From assembly GCF_016735515.1 (NCBI RefSeq), contig NZ_JAERQZ010000001.1, positions 558,001 through 622,000 of the forward strand: 64,000 nucleotides of DNA. The letters are read 5' to 3'. Both the position numbers and the translations under genes were made by a program. Every line of letters starts with the position of its first letter. The stretch's first letter is position 1. The notes beneath the pieces are model-generated. The model saw nothing but the letters and a program-made list of their open reading frames with translations. It was not told the origin of the DNA and searched no databases. Positions 28,167-36,779 of this stretch are shown in pieces. This DNA is from Piscinibacter sp. HJYY11. GTDB taxonomy: Bacteria > Pseudomonadota > Gammaproteobacteria > Burkholderiales > Burkholderiaceae_C.

Positions 28167-28425
28167 CAGTGCGACATCAGGACCGGCACGGTCATCGTGG
28201 CCAGGATGCCGCGCGTGGCGCCGCCCATCAGGCGCTCCGTCCAGCGGGTGTGGCCGTAGCCGCCCATCACCAGCAGGTCGGTGTCGAGGTCGGCCGAGCG
28301 GGAGAGGATGGCGTCGGCGATGGGGGTGGACGCCACCTCGCTGCGCACGTCGGCCGAGACGCCGTGCCGCAGCAGCCATTCGCGCACCTCTTCCAGCTCG
28401 GCATTCGGTGTGGCGTCGGCCAGCA
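28166..28425 (-). pseudogene. Universal stress protein gene, 3' half (split by the transposon)
   Basis: The fragment encodes the C-terminal ~86 residues of a Usp domain: ADATPNAELEEVREWLL, then the ATP-loop motif MGGYGHTRWTERLMGG and TVPVLMSH. The N-terminal half is at 60699-61286 on the same strand. Joining 60699 to 28420 through one copy of CAGCA restores a 281-codon frame (588 + 255 nt) for a two-domain 280-residue UspA. The open frame continues a little way into the transposon, so a hybrid short protein from 28534 is possible. Confidence 0.88.
28421..28425. repeat. Target-site duplication, left copy (CAGCA)
   Basis: CAGCA directly precedes the left inverted repeat and recurs in the same orientation directly after the right inverted repeat (60699-60703). 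Five base pairs is the usual Tn3-family duplication, and removing one copy with the element restores the Usp reading frame. Confidence 0.9.
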
Positions 28426-28471
28426 GAGGGTTGGCCGGGATTCGAGATTTTTTCGCCAAAAAATGAGCTAA
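28426..28471 (+). repeat. Left terminal inverted repeat of the transposon
   Basis: Begins GAGGGTTGGCCGGGATTC. Compared with the reverse complement of 60653-60698, the outer 35 bp match at 33 positions and the whole 46 bp at about 40 without gaps. The ends begin GAGGG rather than the GGGG common in Tn3 relatives. Confidence 0.9.
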
Positions 28472-28720
28472 ACCGTTGAGGGAGTTGACAAAATCGACCT
28501 CAAATCTATTCCCGTAGATTGGCTTGAATGACACTTTCCATCGCGGGTTAGCAGGGATGAATCAGGAGTCTCGCTAGGACTACGTTCTGAACGTCTGCCG
28601 GATACTCAGAAAAATCTCCTAAAAAACGTGGCCACTCGTCGCGGCCATAAGAGGACACGACGCAAATGCGAGCTGGTCAGTCATACTCGGATCCCATGCC
28701 GACTTGAGCAAGCCACCCAC
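28472..28720. other. Left-end subterminal region without a gene
   Basis: Visibly more AT-rich than the host flank. I see no convincing coding sequence. It should hold the promoter for the kinase gene at 28721; GAGGAC at 28650-28655 is too far upstream to be its ribosome site. No clear repeats were seen. Confidence 0.5.
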
Positions 28721-29650
28721 ATGAGTCGCAACTCCTCTGCGGATCTGGAGTCTTGGAGAGCGCCTCCGGTGTACCGGCTCCTCTCCTCAGGTATGCCCCT
28801 CGTAGGAAACCACACCCATAAGGTTTGGCGTGGCTTGGCTCATCCGCAAGGCGGAGCAGAAACTGGCGTTCCGATGATCGTCAAGTGGCTACCCAAGCCG
28901 GTGGCCCTCGCTACCGAACTGGCCTGCGCTATGGCTGGGCAAGCGCTTCGACTACCGATTCCTCGTGCATCCCTAGTGCTTGCTGATGCGGATCAACTTC
29001 CTGGAATTCCACGACGCCTTGAGGGGCGCACCCTCGCTTGTTTCGGCAGTCACCTTCAGTTTCCCGATGACACCTTTGTTCGATTGATCGAAGGCGACGC
29101 AGCTGTCGAAGAATTGATCTGGCAGCGCCTCTGCGACAAGGCCGAAGGACCAGCTGGCGCTGCGTGGGACGAGCTTGTGGCAAACGATGACAGGCACCAT
29201 GAAAACGTCGTCTTTGACGGGGATAAGTGGTGGCTCTTTGACCACGAGGAGGCACTCGAGCCTATTGCCCGTGTGATGAAGAGATTCGCCGCACAGGCGA
29301 CGCGCCTTGAGCTGGCCGAGCATCAGGCGAAGGGCAATACGCTTGCGGCCCAAATGGCGATGAGGCGTCCAAACGATCATGGTATTGAAGGGGTCCCTGC
29401 AAGCTTGATGACTTTGCGGAAACGGCTTCAATGGATGGCGGATGCCATTCGGAATTGGCGCACGAATAGCGCGGAGGTTGACCAAACGTTCGCCGTCGCA
29501 GAAGTAGTATTGCGGTCCATCGATCTGCGCATGCCCGCGCTGGCATTGCATTTACATCGGCGCTTGTCCCGACCTGAAGGAGACACTTTGTGGAGCTCGT
29601 CGAAGTCGCCAACGCGCAATCGACCCCGTTCGCGACCCCGCCCTGCGTAG
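28721..29650 (+). CDS. HipA-like kinase family protein
   Basis: A 309-residue protein. The central part carries a HipA/PI4K-like catalytic loop NDDRHHEN (Asp and Asn for catalysis and metal binding) followed by a DFG-like WLFDHEEAL, and an ATP-site Lys candidate in MIVKWL. It lacks the full-length HipA N-terminal domain and the adjacent HipB of toxin-antitoxin loci. Composition is lower in GC than the host genes. The last ~60 bp overlap the next gene. The C-terminal tail (SRPRPA-type Arg/Pro) may be an artefact of that overlap. Start at ATG 28721; an in-frame start at 28628 is possible. Confidence 0.72.
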   Translation: MSRNSSADLESWRAPPVYRLLSSGMPLVGNHTHKVWRGLAHPQGGAETGVPMIVKWLPKPVALATELACAMAGQALRLPIPRASLVLADADQLPGIPRRLEGRTLACFGSHLQFPDDTFVRLIEGDAAVEELIWQRLCDKAEGPAGAAWDELVANDDRHHENVVFDGDKWWLFDHEEALEPIARVMKRFAAQATRLELAEHQAKGNTLAAQMAMRRPNDHGIEGVPASLMTLRKRLQWMADAIRNWRTNSAEVDQTFAVAEVVLRSIDLRMPALALHLHRRLSRPEGDTLWSSSKSPTRNRPRSRPRPA

Positions 29651-30525
29651 CCCGCTACGCACCGGTCTTCTGGGAGCCTCTCCCTGGTACTGGAGAGCGT
29701 GTGGTCGCGCTCGTGGCGCTGGAGCCTCACGAGGCCAGTATTCAATCGCTTACAGCGGCGACCTATCCTGTCCTTCGGTTGAATCGACTAAGAGCGATGC
29801 TTGGTCGTCAGAGGGCCAACGCCGCACAGGGTGTTCTTCGCGAAGTGGCGGACTTCATGTCCACTCGTCAGCGAGCGGGCCTTCCCATCTCAGAATTGCG
29901 CCCGCCATTCCATGGTTTTTCGGTCGGACCGACGTTTGTCGGGCGCGGCTTCTCTTTAGAACAGCTTCTTGATGCAGCAGTACGAAGCGTCACCGCTTTC
30001 GGAAGTGCTGACGAAATGATCGAGGAAGAGGAAGCGTCCGCCGCGCCGAGACACACGTTGCGTACATCCGGTTTTCTGGCGAGGCTGAAACGTCACCTGG
30101 CCGGGGACAACGAAGATTTACGCAAGCGATTCGAGCGGCGTTTGCAGCTGCCCGGTGACACGCCGGAAGTGACAGTCGACTACGCTCACGAGCGTTGGCT
30201 AGTTCAAATCACTAGTTTGCCTACGACGCAGCGTCAGGCTATGAACGCGCAGCGGGAGGCCCAGAGCAAGTTGTTTGAGTTGGAACTGGCCCGACGCGCA
30301 ATGGACGGCAACCTTGTACTACCCGTTCTTCTTCTCAATGAGGATGGGTTGAACGACGCCGGTACTGACGAATCACGCGCTGAGGGAGCACGAATGCAAG
30401 AACGCCTCGTGCAGTTGTCCAAGAGCTTCGACACACAGTTGCTTCACGCTGCTTCTGCTGAACAAGGTGCACGATTGCTTTTCGACCTTGCCCCCCCTTC
30501 AGACAGGCGTTTCGCGGTTCTTTAG
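29590..30525 (+). CDS. Unknown protein paired with the HipA-like kinase
   Basis: A 311-residue protein starting at GTG 29590, supported by AAGGAG at 29575-29580. The N-terminus has RYAPVFWEPLPGTGERVVALVAL, loosely like the start of DUF3037 proteins that often accompany HipA-like kinases; the rest is helical with charged stretches and no membrane segment. The 61-nt overlap with the kinase gene and the shared base composition suggest they act together, perhaps as kinase and substrate or toxin and antitoxin. I do not recognise the family with confidence. Confidence 0.62.
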   Translation: MELVEVANAQSTPFATPPCVARYAPVFWEPLPGTGERVVALVALEPHEASIQSLTAATYPVLRLNRLRAMLGRQRANAAQGVLREVADFMSTRQRAGLPISELRPPFHGFSVGPTFVGRGFSLEQLLDAAVRSVTAFGSADEMIEEEEASAAPRHTLRTSGFLARLKRHLAGDNEDLRKRFERRLQLPGDTPEVTVDYAHERWLVQITSLPTTQRQAMNAQREAQSKLFELELARRAMDGNLVLPVLLLNEDGLNDAGTDESRAEGARMQERLVQLSKSFDTQLLHAASAEQGARLLFDLAPPSDRRFAVL

Positions 30526-30548
30526 TGCCCAGCCCGACGCCATCCGTC

Positions 30549-31045
30549 TTAATCGACCGTGATCAAGATGGGTGGCACGAACGCGGCCTGGATGGCAGAT
30601 TCGTCTGGAAGCGACTTCACGTGCCAGCGGAGGAGTCGGAGACCCGCAGCCGCGGTAGCTCGGTCCTTCTTCTGGTCCGTGTCTGCGCGGTCGGGGTTGT
30701 CGTGCGACTGGTCGTCTAGTTCGATGACGGCCAGGACGGAGGCGTCCTTGCCGCAGAGCACGAAGTCGTAGCTCAGGCGATTGATTCGGTTGTTCCACGC
30801 AAGGAAGTTGAAGCCCTTCTTTACGCCCAGCACACGTGACACCTGCACTTGTGCAAGCACCATGTGCTCGGGCAGCGCCTTGACCAATCGATGGTAGAGA
30901 ACTTGTTCCGGCTGAGACAGCAGAATCGCTTGGCGTAAAACGGCCATTCTGCGGAAGCTCCGGCAGAGCTCGCCTTCCGACGCAGAAGGGTCAGAAAGAC
31001 CAGTCCAACGAAAAGCAGTGCGACGACTAAGCCCAGCGTCTTCAT
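30549..31045 (-). pseudogene. DUF2726 protein gene with a frameshift
   Basis: The first frame from ATG 31045 gives a membrane anchor (LVVALLFVGLVFLTLLRRK) and WPFYAKR. The typical DUF2726 core then continues in another frame: LLSQPEQVLYHRLVKALPEH, VLGVKKG, NRINRLSYDFVLC, and the nuclease-like VIELDDQSHDNPDR. One missing base near 30920-30930 separates the two frames. DUF2726 resembles PD-(D/E)XK-type nuclease domains. Either the gene is inactivated or a sequencing deletion or ribosomal frameshift is involved. Confidence 0.72.
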
Positions 31046-31159
31046 GGTTAGGCCTTTTTGGTGAGGGAATGAGGCTTGAGGAGATCTTGATCATCTTGGG
31101 GCGCCATGCCGCGGCCACGTCGTCCTGTGGCTTTACGGCTCCTCCAGGATCGCATCGGG

Positions 31160-32182
31160 CTACGACGCAGGCTTGCGCCGGCTCGACTTCACAGCCGCCG
31201 CAGGTGCTGGGTTGAGACGCTGCAGCAGCGCCTGGACCGTTTCCGCTTCCGTGCGGTATTTGGTGGCCTCCTGCTGGCTGGCTTGCAGCTGGTCTCGCAG
31301 CTGTGCCACCTGGTGCTGAAGTGCCTCGTTGTCGATACCTCGGCGCTGGGTCGCCGCCTGTAACGCGTCGACCCTGGACTGCAACCGAGCCGTGATTTCG
31401 GCTTGTGCCAGTTCCTTCTGGCGCCCCTGTGCCTCCTGGGTCGCCATCTGGCCACGCAACGCCTCTGCTAGCTTGTCTGCCTTGGTACGCGCTTGGCGCT
31501 CCTGCTCGACTTCCAGCAAGGCCCGGCGTTCAGCAGCTGCAGCTCGTTGGTCAGCCTGGGCGACAGCATCGCGGACTTTGGCCAGTTCGGCGCTGAACCC
31601 ATCCTGGAGGCGCTGCTGCTGCTCGCGGGCCTGGCCAAGCTGGGTTTGCACTTCCTGCAGCCTGGCCGCGGTACCCGCATGTGCGCGGCGCTCGGCCTCA
31701 AGGTCATTGCGCACCGCCTGGGTCGCAGCTTTGGCCGCGCCCAGCTGATTGAGCAGCTCTTCGCCCCGCAGTCGCGCTGCCTCGACGGCCGCATTGCCCT
31801 CCTGAAGCTCGCGCCGCGCCTGCTCAAGATCAGCGCGCGCCTCGATCCGCAACGCCTCCAACTCGCCCCGAGCTGACGCGGTGGCGTGACGCCAGATCCC
31901 GGCGATGGCCTCAGCGGCGGTGGCCTTGAGTTCCACCGGTAGGTCGGGGTGATCGATTTCGACCCGAGCTTTGCTGCGGAGCTCGTCCCAAAACCTGCCG
32001 AGCGCCTCGGCCGGTGTGCTCATCGTGCCCTTGCGGACGTACTGGTAGAGCTTGTTCGTCGTGGGTGTGATGCCGTAGCGGAAGAACAGCAGTGCGCAGA
32101 CTTCGCGGTAGAGCGATTTCGTATCGCTGAAACGGGCCTTTAGCGTATCGACTTCGGCCAGGATCTCGTTTTCAGTGCTCAT
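31160..32182 (-). CDS. tnpT: KfrA-N-type DNA-binding coiled-coil protein, TnpT-like cointegrate resolution factor
   Basis: A 340-residue protein. The N-terminal ~115 residues form a KfrA-like helical DNA-binding domain (LYQYVRKGTMSTPAEALGRFWDELR). From about 120 to the end it is a long Ala/Glu/Gln/Arg-rich coiled coil, ending in a basic tail (SSRRKPAS). Divergent placement next to a tyrosine recombinase with dyads between matches the TnpS/TnpT system of Tn4651, where TnpT aids resolution at the site between the genes. Start ATG 32182 is preferred over upstream in-frame codons, which would run through the dyads. Confidence 0.78.
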   Translation of the reverse strand: MSTENEILAEVDTLKARFSDTKSLYREVCALLFFRYGITPTTNKLYQYVRKGTMSTPAEALGRFWDELRSKARVEIDHPDLPVELKATAAEAIAGIWRHATASARGELEALRIEARADLEQARRELQEGNAAVEAARLRGEELLNQLGAAKAATQAVRNDLEAERRAHAGTAARLQEVQTQLGQAREQQQRLQDGFSAELAKVRDAVAQADQRAAAAERRALLEVEQERQARTKADKLAEALRGQMATQEAQGRQKELAQAEITARLQSRVDALQAATQRRGIDNEALQHQVAQLRDQLQASQQEATKYRTEAETVQALLQRLNPAPAAAVKSSRRKPAS

Positions 32183-32185
32183 GCG

Positions 32186-32258
32186 TTGATAGTACGACGT
32201 AATACGTTGACTATCAAACGGCTGCGCCGCATCTCTGGACATAATCTTTCTAATGTCC
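32186..32258. promoter_or_regulatory. Candidate cointegrate resolution site (rst/res) between tnpT and tnpS
   Basis: The 110-bp divergent spacer has two dyads: TTGATAGT (32186-32193) with ACTATCAA (32210-32217), and GGACAT (32237-32242) with ATGTCC (32253-32258). The second, with about 10 bp between arms, fits the spacing of a tyrosine-recombinase core site; the first may bind TnpT or repress the two promoters. Confidence 0.65.
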
Positions 32259-32292
32259 ATAATCTTGATGTCGCTGCTCAAAATCGCCGCTT

Positions 32293-33489
32293 GTGCCCGA
32301 TCTCGTCACGCTCGACAGACTTCAAATCCCTGCCACCGTCTCGGGCGTCGGCGGCGCCAATCGAGCACGCGGTCGGAGCCAGATTGCCGCGCTTGACGAT
32401 CGCTCGGCGGTTTTAAGCTGGCTCGCGCGCTTCACCGACTCACCGGCGACGCTGGCGAGCTACCGCAAGGAATCCGAGCGGCTGCTTCTGTGGTGTGTGC
32501 TCCAGCACCGCCGGGCGCTGTCTGACCTGACGCACGAAGATCTGCTTGTCTTCCAGCGCTTCCTCGCCGATCCCCAACCCGCCGAGCGCTGGGTGATGGC
32601 GCCGGGGGCTCGCCAGCCGCGCTCCTCACCGCTGTGGAGGCCATTCGCCGGGCCGCTGAGCCCGGCCTCGCAACGCCAAGCACTGTCGATCCTCAACGGC
32701 CTTTTCAACTGGCTGGTCGAAGCTGGCTATCTGACGGGCAATCCGCTCGCGCTCGGACGCCGCAAGGCAGCTCCGCGAGCTGCCCGCATGAGCCGTTTCC
32801 TGCCGCATGAGCATTGGCAGGAGGTCAAGACAACCATCCATGCGTTGCCGACCCTGTCGGAGCGCGACGCCGCGCGTGCGGCGCGCACGCGCTGGTTGTT
32901 CTCGTTGCTCTACCTTGGCGGGCTGCGTGTGACGGAAGCGTGCGTGACCACGATGCAGGGCTTCTTTTGCCGACGCAGCGCCGATGGGCGTGAGCGTTGG
33001 TGGCTCGAGGTGACCGGCAAGGGTGGCAAAGCTCGCCTGATACCGGCCACCGATGAGTTGATGTCCGAGCTAGTCCGCTACCGGCGCAGCTGTGGCCTGC
33101 GTGCCCTGCTGATGGCTGGCGACAACTCGCCGCTTTTGCGATCGCTGATCGGCGAGCCGAAGGCGCTGGCGCGCAGCGCGGTGCACGAAATCGTCAAGGA
33201 CATCGTTCGCCAGACCGCCGCCCGGTTGCGCGCTCGCGGACCGGAGCACGAGGCTGCGGCCGCACACATCGATCGCGTGTCCTCCCATTGGCTGCGTCAC
33301 ACCGCCGGCAGTCACCAGAGCGACTCGGTGGACCTGAAAGTCGTGCGCGACAACCTTGGACACAGCAACATTGCCACCACCAGCATCTATGTGCACTCGG
33401 AAGACGACGCGCGGCACGACGCCACCAACGCCGGTCACCGGGTTAACTGGGAATTAGAGTGGGCCTCCACGCCGCGGGGAGCGGGCTGA
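32293..33489 (+). CDS. tnpS: Tyrosine recombinase (TnpS-like cointegrate resolvase)
   Basis: A 398-residue site-specific recombinase starting at GTG 32293. The N-terminal SAM-like core-binding domain spans about 35-160 (SPATLASYRKESERLLLW, LSPASQRQALSILNGLFNWL). The catalytic domain shows the first Arg in GLRVTEA, Lys in the TGKGGKAR beta-hairpin, HWLRH (H-x-x-R), and LGHSNIATTSIYVH with the nucleophilic Tyr. Partnered with TnpT; it should resolve transposition cointegrates at the spacer dyads. Confidence 0.87.
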   Translation: MPDLVTLDRLQIPATVSGVGGANRARGRSQIAALDDRSAVLSWLARFTDSPATLASYRKESERLLLWCVLQHRRALSDLTHEDLLVFQRFLADPQPAERWVMAPGARQPRSSPLWRPFAGPLSPASQRQALSILNGLFNWLVEAGYLTGNPLALGRRKAAPRAARMSRFLPHEHWQEVKTTIHALPTLSERDAARAARTRWLFSLLYLGGLRVTEACVTTMQGFFCRRSADGRERWWLEVTGKGGKARLIPATDELMSELVRYRRSCGLRALLMAGDNSPLLRSLIGEPKALARSAVHEIVKDIVRQTAARLRARGPEHEAAAAHIDRVSSHWLRHTAGSHQSDSVDLKVVRDNLGHSNIATTSIYVHSEDDARHDATNAGHRVNWELEWASTPRGAG

Positions 33490-33755
33490 CGACATTCACC
33501 CACTCGGTGATTTCAGGAGGGATGCTCCGCTTGGTCCCACTTCGCATGTCGTAGGCCTGTTACAGGCCAATCTGAACGCGGCTCGATCTTTTTTAGGGCT
33601 GGCTCGGGCGGGGGTGCTTCGATTGGCGATGGAGGCCGAGGCGTCCGGGGTTCGAACCCAAAACTTTTATCCTGTTGGTGTCCAAATGCGCCCCTTCCAG
33701 ACGTCATAGGATGCCCTGCGCTTTTGCGGCGGCGTCAACTTTGGGAGATCTCCAC
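33490..33755. other. Gap between tnpS and the YciI gene
   Basis: 266 bp without a credible gene. It contains the 12-bp palindrome GGGTTCGAACCC at 33649-33660, which recalls a tRNA T-arm, but no acceptor or anticodon arm can be built around it. The YciI promoter should lie at the right end; GGGAGA at 33743-33748 is its ribosome site. Confidence 0.5.
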
Positions 33756-34091
33756 ATGCCTAAATACCTCTGCCTGCAAAGGCCACTGCCTGGTGCGAAT
33801 GAACCGCAGCTGTCACCGGGGGAAATGCAATCGATGTACGCGCGGTTCAACGAATGGCGCGAGCAGTTCCAGAATCACCTGACGGACGTGGGAGGCCGGC
33901 TGGGGGGGGCACGGCTAGTGGGGACGCAGGCCGGGCCGGACGCGCCGCTGGTGGAAGTCAAGGAACTGGTCGGCGGGTACATGATCGTGACCGCCTCCGA
34001 TTTCGACGAGGCCATCCGCATCGCGAGCGCCTGCCCGGGGCTGATCGGCCCGCGCTCGGGAGTCGAAGTGATCGAGATCCAGACCCCTTGA
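33756..34091 (+). CDS. YciI-family (DGPF) protein
   Basis: A 111-residue ferredoxin-fold protein: MPKYLCLQR start, SPGEMQSMYARFNEW, the DAPLVEVKELVGGYMIV strand with the variant of the DGPF motif, and a C-terminal GPRSGVEVIEI. Such small proteins are regularly encoded just before ECF42-type sigma factors. Its TGA overlaps the TTG start of the sigma factor gene, supporting joint translation. Biochemical role unknown. Confidence 0.85.
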   Translation: MPKYLCLQRPLPGANEPQLSPGEMQSMYARFNEWREQFQNHLTDVGGRLGGARLVGTQAGPDAPLVEVKELVGGYMIVTASDFDEAIRIASACPGLIGPRSGVEVIEIQTP

Positions 34092-35338
34092 CAACGCAGC
34101 TCGCCGAGCATTTCTTCAGGCACGAGTACGCGAGGCTCGTGGCCTTGTTGAGCCGCCGCGTCGGCCTGCAGCACCTGGACGCCGTGGAAGACGCCGTGCA
34201 AGGCGCATTGGTCGCGGGCTTGGAGGCCTGGAAGCGTGTAGGGCCGCCCGACAACCCCACCGCTTGGCTGTACCGGGTCGCCTACAACCAAGTGATTGGC
34301 GAGCTGCGCCAGGAAGCTCGGCGCCGAAGGCTAGCGGACCAGCATGGTGCTTCGTGGGCAGAACTGGCCGAGGAGGCTCCTGACATCCAGCTGCTGGCGG
34401 ACGTGCATGACGTCGAGCTTCGAATGCTCTTCGTCTGCTGCGACCCTGGCATTCCTGCGGAGTCGCAGCTGGTGTTCGCGCTCAAGACGCTCTGCGGGTC
34501 CAACGTGCACGAGATCGCACAGCGACTTTTTGCCACCGAGGCCAGCGTCTACAAGCGGCTGAGCCGCGCCAGAAGCCACTTGGCGACGTTGCGGCCTTCG
34601 CTCGACGATCTGGAAGCTTCGACGATCACTTCACGCTTGCCGGCGGTCCAGTCGATCCTGTACACGATGTTCACTGAGGGGCATCTGTCGTCCCATGCCT
34701 CGAGGCCTCTCCGTCGCGAGTTGTGCGATGAAGCCAAACGGCTGGCGCTACTGCTGGCATTGCACCCACTGGCCGGCACGCCCGAAACCTTTGCCTTGCT
34801 GGCTCTGATGCACCTGCACACGGCGCGAATGGCGGCAAGAGAGTGCGGGGCCCACGAGCTCCTGTTATTGAACGAGCAGGACCGGTCGTCATGGGACCGG
34901 GCCGAGATGGCCCTGGGGATGTCCTGGCTGGCGGCCTCGGCACAGGGGCCGGCCTTCTCGCGCTATCACGCCGAGGCGGGCATCGCTGCCGAGCACTGCC
35001 TATCGCCTTCGCTCGCAGAAACGCGCTGGGACCGCATCGTCGACTGCTACGAGTTGCTGGAGCGCGTCGCACCGTCGACGCTTCACGCACTCGGGAAAGC
35101 GCTGGCGGTCGCCGAGTGGCGCGGGCCGGAGCAGGGACTGGTCGCGCTGGAGCAGTTCGATCCGCCGGGGGCCATGGCCGACTCCTATGTGTGCCATGCG
35201 GTGCTGGCCGATCTGCACCGCCGATGTGGGCGGCTTGAGGCCTGTGAACGCCACAGCAAGTGGGCCATCGCGGGAGCGCCGTCGCCAGCGATCAAGGCCG
35301 CATTGGTGAGGAGACTCACCATTGAGCGACAGCATTAG
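34088..35338 (+). CDS. ECF RNA polymerase sigma factor with DUF6596-like C-terminal extension (ECF42 type)
   Basis: A 416-residue protein. The N-terminal ~170 residues hold sigma region 2 (DAVEDAVQGALVAGLEAWKRVG and PTAWLYRVAYNQVIG) and region 4 (VHEIAQRLFATEASVYKRLSRARSHL). The remaining ~240 residues are a helical TPR-like extension that in this group replaces a cognate anti-sigma factor. TTG 34088 is the start that fits both the family N-terminus and the 4-nt overlap with the YciI stop. Confidence 0.87.
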   Translation: MTTQLAEHFFRHEYARLVALLSRRVGLQHLDAVEDAVQGALVAGLEAWKRVGPPDNPTAWLYRVAYNQVIGELRQEARRRRLADQHGASWAELAEEAPDIQLLADVHDVELRMLFVCCDPGIPAESQLVFALKTLCGSNVHEIAQRLFATEASVYKRLSRARSHLATLRPSLDDLEASTITSRLPAVQSILYTMFTEGHLSSHASRPLRRELCDEAKRLALLLALHPLAGTPETFALLALMHLHTARMAARECGAHELLLLNEQDRSSWDRAEMALGMSWLAASAQGPAFSRYHAEAGIAAEHCLSPSLAETRWDRIVDCYELLERVAPSTLHALGKALAVAEWRGPEQGLVALEQFDPPGAMADSYVCHAVLADLHRRCGRLEACERHSKWAIAGAPSPAIKAALVRRLTIERQH

Positions 35339-35386
35339 CTCAGCGATCCGACCTCGTCGTCAAAACCCAGCGTGAACTCCCGGACC

Positions 35387-36061
35387 TCATATCCAGCCGT
35401 TGACGAGAAACTCTTCCAGATAATACAGCCGCTGTTCGAGTGGCTGTTGGGAAATCGCCCTGATGACCTGGGCGACGCCCGATGCGTAGGGCGAAGCGCC
35501 GAGAACGGTTGCCTCCAGGCGAATCGTGCAAGACCCCTCCTGCACGTCAATCCGGTGGAAGGCATGGCGGGCCAGGTTTTCTGCGGGGATTCCGAGTCGT
35601 GTCGCCTGCTGTTCTGCGTCACGTACGGAGGTGATTTGACTTGGCAACAAGCCCAGCGACCGTGCCAACGCAATGGCGGTACCAGGAGCTGAGGTCTTCG
35701 TGGATTGATGCGATTCAGTCAGGGCAATTTGATGTCGTTGGAAGAGATGTCCGCTTCTCTCGACCATGTGCATGAATTTCAACATCAGTATGTTCGCGTT
35801 CGGACACAAGACAACCGGAATGCCCGGCGCTTGGTTCTCGAGCATCGAGCCGGTTGCGAGCTCCACGAGCACTGAACCCGAGTCCCGGCACCATGACACA
35901 ACCTCGCTAAGTTCCCGGCCGGATCCGGCGTGCACCACGATTGCCTGACTGTCCAGCGCAGATCGACTTCTCCACTGTTGGACCTGCAAAGGCGGAGCTA
36001 CCTTCAGCGAAGAGAGAAGCTCTTCAGCAAGCTTGCCCGAACCGACGATGAACACCTGCAT
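35387..36061 (-). CDS. Dihydrodipicolinate reductase (DapB)-like protein
   Basis: A 224-residue protein with an N-terminal Rossmann motif (MQVFIVGSGKLAEELL), VVHAGSG and PVVLCPNANILMLKFMHMVE, all matching DapB's NAD(P)-binding and lid regions, and a C-terminal RHAFHRIDV-type DapB_C segment. It is shorter than the ~265-residue biosynthetic enzyme, and the lysine-pathway GSGT(T/S) signature is not obvious. It may therefore act on another substrate. Stands alone between two opposed transcription units. Confidence 0.7.
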   Translation of the reverse strand: MQVFIVGSGKLAEELLSSLKVAPPLQVQQWRSRSALDSQAIVVHAGSGRELSEVVSWCRDSGSVLVELATGSMLENQAPGIPVVLCPNANILMLKFMHMVERSGHLFQRHQIALTESHQSTKTSAPGTAIALARSLGLLPSQITSVRDAEQQATRLGIPAENLARHAFHRIDVQEGSCTIRLEATVLGASPYASGVAQVIRAISQQPLEQRLYYLEEFLVNGWI

Positions 36062-36161
36062 GTAATTCCACACGGTTACGTAAATGAGGGGCACGCGATC
36101 AACTCAGCGCCATCGGCTGTACGCGTTGCCAGCGTTGCGAGCAATTGAGCGGGCAGCGCTC

Positions 36162-36764
36162 CTAATGCCCAGTTCTCACGAGTGCGGACAAACGCTTCAG
36201 TCCGCGGTGGACCTGCACCTTGATCGCCGACTCCGATGCGCCCGTGCGTTGCGCCGCTTCCAGCACCGATAGACCTTCCACCTTCGTCAAGACGATGGCC
36301 GTGCGCTGAGCGACAGGCAATTGCTCCAGGAGCGTGCCCAGGTCGCGCTGCGTCTCCCCAGCATCTTCTACGGCGACCAGCGCCTCACCCTCGACCCCAT
36401 CCAGCGGTTCGTCGTGGTCTTCGCGCCGCCCGCGTCGGCGGTAGAGATCCACCAGCTTGTGCCGGGCAATCGCGAGGACCCAGGCCGTGACTGGCAGCGC
36501 CGGCAGGTGAGTGCCTCGGTTCAGATGAATCGCCAGCAAAACCTCCTGCACCAGATCTTCGATCTCCTGCGGCAGCCGTTGCAGGCGCCTGCGGAAATAG
36601 GGCCGCAGCCGGGCGGCAATGCGCAAGAGCGAATCACGGTACGCGGCCTCGTCCCCGGCCTGCGCTCGCAGCCAGAGCGGCTTCAGTTCAGATTCGAAGT
36701 CATCGCGAGTGCCTTGGGCCATCGTGTCAGCTGCCGGTGCAGCTTCGCTCGACAAAGCTGGCAT
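36162..36764 (-). CDS. ECF sigma factor paired with NrsF
   Basis: A 200-residue group 4 sigma factor: region 2 (IEDLVQEVLLAIHLNRGTHL, WVLAIARHKLVDLYRRRGRR) and region 4 (LPVAQRTAIVLTKVEGLSVLEAAQRTGASESAIKVQVHRGLKRL). It follows the NrsF (DUF1109) gene by 15 nt, the reverse of the commoner sigma-first order. Caulobacter SigF/NrsF is the known model and responds to heavy metals. An alternative ATG lies at 36722. It probably acts at both promoters in 37476-37564. Confidence 0.88.
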   Translation of the reverse strand: MPALSSEAAPAADTMAQGTRDDFESELKPLWLRAQAGDEAAYRDSLLRIAARLRPYFRRRLQRLPQEIEDLVQEVLLAIHLNRGTHLPALPVTAWVLAIARHKLVDLYRRRGRREDHDEPLDGVEGEALVAVEDAGETQRDLGTLLEQLPVAQRTAIVLTKVEGLSVLEAAQRTGASESAIKVQVHRGLKRLSALVRTGH

Positions 36765-36779
36765 TCTGACGCCGTGGGT

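Noticed and set aside
33645-33665. GGGTTCGAACCC resembles a tRNA T-arm and could mark an attachment site
   Set aside because: No acceptor, D or anticodon arm can be built around it on either strand, and the mobile element's true ends are elsewhere.
36054-36079. A GTAACC on the minus strand before the DapB-like gene might be a third ECF promoter
   Set aside because: At 16 or 17 nt spacing the -10 position reads AGGT or GGTG, not CGAA.
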